The notes under the pieces: model-generated | Database searches by the model: none | What the model saw: only the letters and a program-made list of their open reading frames with translations | Told to the model about the DNA's origin: nothing | In this document: positions 59,326-64,000 of the stretch, in pieces | How the letters are laid out: every line of letters starts with the position of its first letter | Position numbering within the stretch: the first letter of the stretch is position 1 | Origin: Acidithiobacillus ferrivorans | GTDB taxonomy: Bacteria; Pseudomonadota; Gammaproteobacteria; Acidithiobacillales; Acidithiobacillaceae | Direction: 5' to 3' | Length of the DNA: 64,000 nt | NCBI GenBank assembly: GCA_018853935.1 | Contig: JAAOMR010000113.1 | Span: 1 to 64,000, forward strand | Position numbers and translations under genes: made by a program

Positions 59326-59526
59326 GTGACCTTTTTCTTACGCCAGCGGTACATATCCCGCTGGCACCGGAACGGCCGGGAGGTCTCCCCCGATCAATTC
59401 CTCCCTTCCCTTGGCGTACGGGAGCGTCAGGTGCTGGGGCGTTTCGTACTACAAACTGGACTACAGCAACTGGCACAATGGCGGGAAGCAGGACTGGACC
59501 ACTACAGAACAGGAGATGAAACATGA
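59326..59526 (+). pseudogene. Remnant of an EAL (c-di-GMP phosphodiesterase) domain
   Basis: The short 66-codon frame reads SRWHRNGREVSPDQFLPSLG, then GRFVLQTGLQQLAQWREAGL. This matches the stretch of EAL domains after the EAL motif (the RW-x-HP, VSPDEFIPLAE and QLAQW-x-x-GL region). The EAL signature itself and most of the domain are missing at both ends. It joins the repeat-protein gene by 4 bp. It looks like a decayed fragment left by a deletion or insertion. Confidence 0.6.
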
Positions 59527-60263
59527 TCTATAAAGAAGCAGTAAAGGCTTTAAAAGCAGGCACCCTGCCCGATGACTTCAACCAATGGGAGTTGGAAGAC
59601 AAGAATGGGCAACCCATAGCTTTATGGGCAGCAGAATATGGACACCTGCCCAATGGCTTCAACCAATGGGAACTGGCTGATGAAGATGGGTGGACCGTGG
59701 CACATATGGCCGCAGAACATGGACATATGCCTGATAACTTCAACCAATGGGAGCTAGCTGATAACAAAGGATGGACAGTGGCACACATGGCAGCAAGAAA
59801 TAAATGCCTGCCTGAAAACTTCACTCAATGGGAACTAACTAATGAAAATGGTCGGACTGTGGCACATGAGGCAGCAGAACATGGATGTCTGCCCGATAAC
59901 TTCAGTCAATGGGAGCTGGCTGATAACGAGGGTACTACGGTAGCGCATATGGTAGCAAAATATGGACACCTGCCAGATAACTTCAACCAATGGGAACTGG
60001 CTGATGAAAAAGGATTGACCGTGGCACATACAGCTGCAGTATTGGGACATCTGCCTGATGACTTTGACCAATGGGAACTGGCCGATAAGAACAGAGAAAC
60101 TGTTATACAAGCAGTCCATCGCCACTTAGAACTAGATGAAGGTCTTAAATTCCCTGGGGCCAGGGCTACTATTGAATTGTATCAGGCACAGCAGATAAAA
60201 AAGACAATGCATTTAAAAAAAGGGTCTGAAGATAAAGAAGAACTCCAGGCTCCACTCTTATAA
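59523..60263 (+). CDS. Seven-repeat ankyrin-like protein (27-residue LPDNFNQWELAD unit)
   Basis: The 246-residue protein has seven tandem 27-residue repeats, each about LPDNFNQWELAD, then a variable G, then TVAHMAAEHGH. The second half of each resembles an ankyrin helix pair (TVAHMAAEHGHLP against the ankyrin TPLHLAA-GH). The insert NFNQWEL is distinctive. After the repeats comes a charged tail ending KKGSEDKEELQAPLL. The gene is visibly AT-richer than its neighbours. No signal peptide is seen, so it is cytosolic or secreted by a nonclassical route. Function is unknown; binding to another protein is likely. Confidence 0.8.
   Translation: MIYKEAVKALKAGTLPDDFNQWELEDKNGQPIALWAAEYGHLPNGFNQWELADEDGWTVAHMAAEHGHMPDNFNQWELADNKGWTVAHMAARNKCLPENFTQWELTNENGRTVAHEAAEHGCLPDNFSQWELADNEGTTVAHMVAKYGHLPDNFNQWELADEKGLTVAHTAAVLGHLPDDFDQWELADKNRETVIQAVHRHLELDEGLKFPGARATIELYQAQQIKKTMHLKKGSEDKEELQAPLL
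59565..60131 (+). repeat. Seven 81-bp tandem coding repeats
   Basis: The units start at 59565, 59646, 59727, 59808, 59889, 59970 and 60051, each exactly 81 bp. The first and last are the most diverged. The central five keep TTCAACCAATGGGA or a close variant. The even length and high similarity fit recent amplification. Confidence 0.85.
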
Positions 60264-60287
60264 AGAAATACTTACTCGGGTCAACGA

Positions 60288-60443
60288 GCGCCGCTAGGCG
60301 CGTACCCGCGTAGCGGGGCGGGACGCCAGTGCTTGCTCCCATGCCGCCATTTCCAAACCGGCAAGGCCAAGCTTATCGAAACGCTTCGGTAACACAAATC
60401 TAGCGGCTTCTTCACCAGTAAGGTCAAACTAGCCGAAACGCTA
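60288..60443. repeat. Hairpins and imperfect 26-bp repeat in the intergenic gap
   Basis: GCGCC-GCTA-GGCGC (60288-60301) and CCCGC-GTA-GCGGG (60305-60317) are two small hairpins in a row. Then a 26-bp segment at 60361-60386 recurs at 60418-60443 with about 19 of 26 matches (core CGAAACGCT). No gene is seen in this 275-bp gap (60264-60538). Function unknown. Confidence 0.5.
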
Positions 60444-60538
60444 TTTTATCCATGATAGAGTTATCAATAAAATCATGGTGTTGCACCGCTCTCCCGTATA
60501 GATTAGAGTCAGGTTTTCCATGACGCGAGGGTTACAAA

Positions 60539-60982
60539 ATGAAGACAGAATGTGGACAAAGTGTGGACAGCAACGTTCCGTATCCAGCAATTTTTCATGG
60601 AATGCAGCCGGACGAAGAAGATCGTCCTGCCGTGTTCATGGGAATGGGTGACGCCGATCTGGCGGAGATGGACGCGTGGTTGAGCAGGACTACTCCTGCT
60701 CAGGCGCTTTCGACGCCAAGCTACCGGCGGGGTGTCTATTTTTGCCTGGGCCAAGTCGGCATCGGTTTTACCGCAATTACTGATGCCGCAATCATCAAAA
60801 CCTGGTGTGACCGGGAGGGCTCTGTGTGGACCTGGAACGAGGACGCTCTTGAGCCTGAATGTGACGCAATGATCGTTGGCCAAAGCGTTGACTCGTCAGA
60901 CCTGTCCAAAGATGAGTTCGCCGCATTTGTGCAAGGCATGCTGGACGCGGCGACCGCCTGCGGGTGGGTTGGACCTTGCTGA
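60539..60982 (+). CDS. Hypothetical protein of the tRNA-Thr element
   Basis: I do not recognise the 147-residue product. It is acidic, with Asp/Ala-rich stretches and several Cys near its end (TACGWVGPC). The motif GQSVDS occurs twice (near residues 6 and 113). No signal or membrane segment is seen. It has no close neighbour in the same direction. The start could be an internal Met at residue 22 (MQPDEEDRP). Confidence 0.5.
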   Translation: MKTECGQSVDSNVPYPAIFHGMQPDEEDRPAVFMGMGDADLAEMDAWLSRTTPAQALSTPSYRRGVYFCLGQVGIGFTAITDAAIIKTWCDREGSVWTWNEDALEPECDAMIVGQSVDSSDLSKDEFAAFVQGMLDAATACGWVGPC

Positions 60983-61086
60983 TCGCAAAGGCCGAAAGGC
61001 GCGTAAGCGCCGGGGCTGCTCTTAGCCTTGCAACGTAAACACTATCGGGAGTACCGCGCAATCAGCAAGTATCACGTCAATGAGAA

Positions 61087-61103
61087 GCCCCACAAAAAGT
61101 GGG
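61087..61103. other. Hairpin just past the DotA/TraY gene
   Basis: CCCCAC and GTGGGG (61087-61092 and 61098-61103) pair around AAAAA, 4 bp past the stop of the minus-strand gene. No T-run follows, so it is only a possible 3'-end structure. Confidence 0.4.
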
Positions 61104-61106
61104 GTA

Positions 61107-63707
61107 TCATGTTATTTTACCTGGCGTCCCTCCACCATTGATCCAGTTTCTGACGGCCTTTCCGTGTGCGAAACCTCTTTGAGTGGTTTTTGGCGCCACA
61201 GTTTGCTTGCCACTTTCTCCGCCCGACGGAGAGCCACCACCAGATCCATCAGATTTGTTGCCGGAGGACGATGTGGCGTCATTTCCGCCGTCGCCCCCTT
61301 TCCCCTTTGTGTCCCCCGCGCCCAAATTCCCGGCATTCGTCCCCGGATTCGTAGTGCTCTCTGGCTTTGCAGCACTGCTTCCAGCACCAGTGCCATTCAT
61401 GGCCGCGTCTGCCTTTCTTTGCTTGTTCATGGCACCAACGCCATACATCCCAGTCGCCAGCACTTTTGCCTTAGTTGCCCCACTCGTCGCCGCCTGTACG
61501 CCAATTTCCCCTTCGTGTAAGCCACCACCAGCACGAGCACCAAGGTAAAGTGGTACAACATCTGCGAGATGCGTGATCAGTTGCATCACCAGCTTAATAG
61601 ATCCCCAGATCGTACCAATGATCACTGCAAGCACAGCAACGGAACCAACGATGCCAAGATGAAATCCATTCATTCCCATCATGTAGATGGTCATCGCCGC
61701 ACCGACAAAATGCCCTACGATGAAGATCAGAAAGAACATGATAATGAAGCCGAACGTCAGCAAGACCGGCCGCATAACAATGCCTGTGGCCGCTGAGTAT
61801 CCATACCTGGCTTCATTGGGCGCAAATCCCTCGCCTTCGGCATAAGCATGCGCTGCGGCCCAAAGCGGCGCGGCGACCATCAGTTCCATGACGACGAACA
61901 ACCAGCCGATTACCGAAAAAATCATGATGACACCGGGAATCGCAGGGATGACGTATGCGATAATGGCGCCCTCTACGACCAGAAATAACCCGACAGGCAC
62001 AGCGAATTCACTTGCACCACTCATAGCGGTCACCGCTCGCGCACCAGCACCCATCACTTTGCCGGCGCCGTATGCCAAGGCCCCGCCGGTTGCCGCTGAT
62101 GCCGCGACTTCTGATGTGCCTGTGAGATCGGCCCCGGGCACGAACATGCCCGCAGCGAACCCCCCTGCATAGCCAACGCCTTTTGCGATGGCTATGGTGG
62201 CGCTGGGGCCAGCCGCGACGATGCCACCCGCCAGAATGATGTCGTGTCCGTCGGACATCATGTTCGCCAGCGGATTACCGGAGTCCAGAGACCTGACGAC
62301 ATTCATGACCTTTCCGCCCATCCAGCTTGCCCCACTTCCGGATGAAAGTACGCCGCCTGCGGACATGCCTGTGGTCGCTACCGATTGCGCTCCGCTTATG
62401 TAGTTACCGCTGGATTCATAATGATTGATCGCGGAATCTGCCGCCAACATGGCGGGTTCAACGAAGTTTCCAGAGTTTTGCGCGACATAAGCCATGTTCG
62501 GCATCATGATTTTAGGCTGCAACATCTTCAAGTAGGCTTGTGACGCGGCATTGATGTTGTTCAGCGTCCAGTAATAAAAGGACGATGACGCCCATCCAAG
62601 ACCAGACGCTTCACTCGCGAAAGCCTGCGTTTGCGCGATAAGCGCCGACTGCTTGTTATTGTTCATCTGGTTGTAGGCCGTAGCTTGCTGAGCCTGATAC
62701 ATCTTCACGGCTGCTGCAATCTGTGATGGGAGAACAGGACTCGCGTCCGTTTGCACATTCTGGCTGACGATCTGGATGGCGATTGGGTAAATCGCGTCCA
62801 TCGCGCCGACGACAGCGTTTTTCTCGGACAGACAGACAGGGTTGTTTTGCGCTGGCTGGACGACCGATGCCGCCAATGAGGACCCCGGCAAGCCAGATTG
62901 GGCCATGGCATTCGCTGTATAGTTGAAAGCGTTGGTTACCATATTGCCCAGGCCAGATATCCAGCCACCACCAAACGTTCCCTGGTTGGCGCCAGTGCTG
63001 CTTTGCATCTGGTTGGAGCATGAGACCTCGATGGCGCCGAGCCCTGCGATAAACTGTTTTGTGGACACCCCGGCAACAGTGGTACCGGCAGCGGTGGAAG
63101 CCAGATGCTGGGTCAGTATCCAGTCTCCGCTGTTCACCCCGCCGCGCCAGACCCAAGTGCTACTCAACGGCACATGATCCCGATTGATGAGATATTCCTG
63201 CGCGGTCGCCATCAGCAATGCTTTGGCTACAAACCGGTTATCACGATCGATGCTTTGTTGACTCGGCATCAACGTCCCCGACATTTTCGGTATTTCCTGG
63301 ACAAACCCAGACCAGACATCATCGGCGACCCCAATACCCCAGTAGACGCCCAGCAACGCGATGCACTGAATCAGCGCAAGCCCTTTGGCCCAGGGCAACG
63401 GAAACAGCATGGCGAAGGCTGCAGGCCCACGGATTGGCGCCCAGATGCTGTGATAACGCTTCCCCAGCGGCGTCCCTTCATGTGCCGTCGCCATGCTACC
63501 GACCGTCGCCTGATACACCAGCAGTGCGGAGACATACATGAGCAAGGCAATATCGAAAATGGAGAACAGGTGTGCCAGGACGGAACCTGCTCCGCTGGGG
63601 GCGCCACCGGTCGCCAGCAGCCACCAGTTGGGACCGAGCAGAGAGGATAGCAAGCCAGTAGAGATGTCGGTGCTGGGCGGTGACAGCGAAGTGCCAATAC
63701 TGCTCAT
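61107..63707 (-). CDS. DotA/TraY-family membrane protein of a type IVB (IncI/Dot) system
   Basis: The 866-residue protein is a large multi-spanning inner membrane protein of the Dot/Icm and IncI conjugation family. It has an early helix (HLFSIFDIALLMYVSALLVYQ) and the signature HEGTPLGKRYHSIWAPIR. A long periplasmic-like domain rich in Asn/Ser/Gln follows (residues about 130-500). A cluster of helices follows (about 550-740, VGLFLVVEGAIIAYVIPAIP, and similar). The C-terminal 100 residues are Gly/Ser/Lys-rich and disordered. Such proteins form the transfer channel. It marks the element as conjugative, or once conjugative. The other tra/dot genes must lie beyond the window. Confidence 0.85.
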   Translation of the reverse strand: MSSIGTSLSPPSTDISTGLLSSLLGPNWWLLATGGAPSGAGSVLAHLFSIFDIALLMYVSALLVYQATVGSMATAHEGTPLGKRYHSIWAPIRGPAAFAMLFPLPWAKGLALIQCIALLGVYWGIGVADDVWSGFVQEIPKMSGTLMPSQQSIDRDNRFVAKALLMATAQEYLINRDHVPLSSTWVWRGGVNSGDWILTQHLASTAAGTTVAGVSTKQFIAGLGAIEVSCSNQMQSSTGANQGTFGGGWISGLGNMVTNAFNYTANAMAQSGLPGSSLAASVVQPAQNNPVCLSEKNAVVGAMDAIYPIAIQIVSQNVQTDASPVLPSQIAAAVKMYQAQQATAYNQMNNNKQSALIAQTQAFASEASGLGWASSSFYYWTLNNINAASQAYLKMLQPKIMMPNMAYVAQNSGNFVEPAMLAADSAINHYESSGNYISGAQSVATTGMSAGGVLSSGSGASWMGGKVMNVVRSLDSGNPLANMMSDGHDIILAGGIVAAGPSATIAIAKGVGYAGGFAAGMFVPGADLTGTSEVAASAATGGALAYGAGKVMGAGARAVTAMSGASEFAVPVGLFLVVEGAIIAYVIPAIPGVIMIFSVIGWLFVVMELMVAAPLWAAAHAYAEGEGFAPNEARYGYSAATGIVMRPVLLTFGFIIMFFLIFIVGHFVGAAMTIYMMGMNGFHLGIVGSVAVLAVIIGTIWGSIKLVMQLITHLADVVPLYLGARAGGGLHEGEIGVQAATSGATKAKVLATGMYGVGAMNKQRKADAAMNGTGAGSSAAKPESTTNPGTNAGNLGAGDTKGKGGDGGNDATSSSGNKSDGSGGGSPSGGESGKQTVAPKTTQRGFAHGKAVRNWINGGGTPGKIT

Positions 63708-63768
63708 GGGGTTTTCCTTTTAATAGTGTCCCGCTTCAACATTAGGTGTGGTCATTCAAAAAAACCGG

Positions 63769-64000
63769 CTAATTTCCCGCCTCATCTTCATCATCGTCCC
63801 CATCGCCATCGCTTTCGTGAGTATCACGCTCACTCTCAGCTACAAGCTGCACCGGCTTTTTTAGCATCACCGTCGCACCGGCATCACCGCCCCCGGATCC
63901 TGAAAACATAGACATCATCGAATGCAACATGCCCGCTCCTGGAATGACCGCATCCAACATTGAATCAATGACTTGGTCGGCAATCATCGTGCCCGCACCG
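63769..64000 (-). CDS. Acidic hypothetical protein next to the DotA/TraY gene, start outside the window or at 63987
   Basis: The product is not recognised. From the first visible Met (63987) it runs 72 residues: a short hydrophobic start (DQVIDSMLDAVIPGAGMLHS), a Gly-rich linker, then a very acidic tail (SDGDGDDDEDEAGN). The frame is still open at the window end, so it may be longer. It reads in the same direction as the DotA/TraY gene, 61 bp upstream of it. It may be a small partner of the transfer apparatus. Confidence 0.45.
   Translation of the reverse strand, partial: GAGTMIADQVIDSMLDAVIPGAGMLHSMMSMFSGSGGGDAGATVMLKKPVQLVAESERDTHESDGDGDDDEDEAGN

Noticed and set aside
59565-60131. CRISPR array, suggested by the even repeat spacing
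   Set aside because: The 81-bp repeats are coding, have no spacer-repeat alternation, and no cas gene is near.

Overview
The window looks like about 53 kb of gammaproteobacterial-type core chromosome from an Acidithiobacillus species, probably of the iron-oxidising A. ferrooxidans group. The best clue is a 90-residue HiPIP at 2368-2640 whose sequence closely matches, from memory, the Iro protein of A. ferrooxidans. It lies downstream of purA, as I recall iro does in that group. No database search was possible, so the genus is an inference. The core is cut on both sides by unrelated integrative elements. Layout: (1) 1-2030 is the edge of a mobile element with a partial DNA adenine methylase, an AlpA regulator and a P4-type integrase, next to a phased GAAC repeat array. 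(2) 2368-8944, minus strand, is a tight cluster read hfq-hflX-hflK-hflC-hisZ-purA-iro. (3) 9320-13552 holds ppc and maf (plus) and a TPR/glycine-rich membrane protein (minus). (4) 13707-19606 is a tripartite RND efflux operon with a TetR-type operator in its promoter. (5) 19746-24815 is folD-ppk1-ParA-CYTH/CHAD, a polyphosphate-centred operon. (6) 24828-31901 carries pepN, a DsbG-like protein and lexA with an SOS box, then a DUF2147 protein and a PpiD-like protein without a visible parvulin domain. (7) 32028-38543 carries tRNA-Asp, tRNA-Val, hupB, lon, clpX, clpP and tig. (8) 38617-54217, minus strand, is pyrE, pyrF, a LapB-like gene, ihfB, rpsA, cmk, aroA, tyrA, a DAHP synthase, hisC, pheA, serC, gyrA and mtnA. 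This is the aromatic amino acid supraoperon known from Pseudomonas, with DAHP synthase added. (9) 54379-55602 is an RlmI-like methyltransferase. (10) 55661 to the end is a second element seated at tRNA-Thr(CGT). It has a frameshifted integrase, an IHF-like protein, a winged-helix-like protein, a diguanylate cyclase, an EAL-domain remnant, a protein of seven 27-residue ankyrin-like repeats and a DotA/TraY-family membrane protein of an IncI/Dot-type (type IVB) conjugation or secretion system. How the genes work together: the minus-strand core blocks combine RNA chaperone, membrane proteolysis control and purine/histidine synthesis (hfq block), protein quality control (tig-clpPX-lon-hupB) and aromatic, serine and pyrimidine synthesis with translation and DNA topology genes. 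Many neighbours overlap by ATGA, which points to translational coupling. The accessory ends bring recombination, c-di-GMP and type IVB conjugation functions. The most unusual things are the 27-residue repeat protein in an element carrying DotA/TraY, the phased GAAC array, the one-base frameshift in the tRNA-Thr integrase, the orphan ParA inside a polyphosphate operon, and the PpiD without a PPIase domain.
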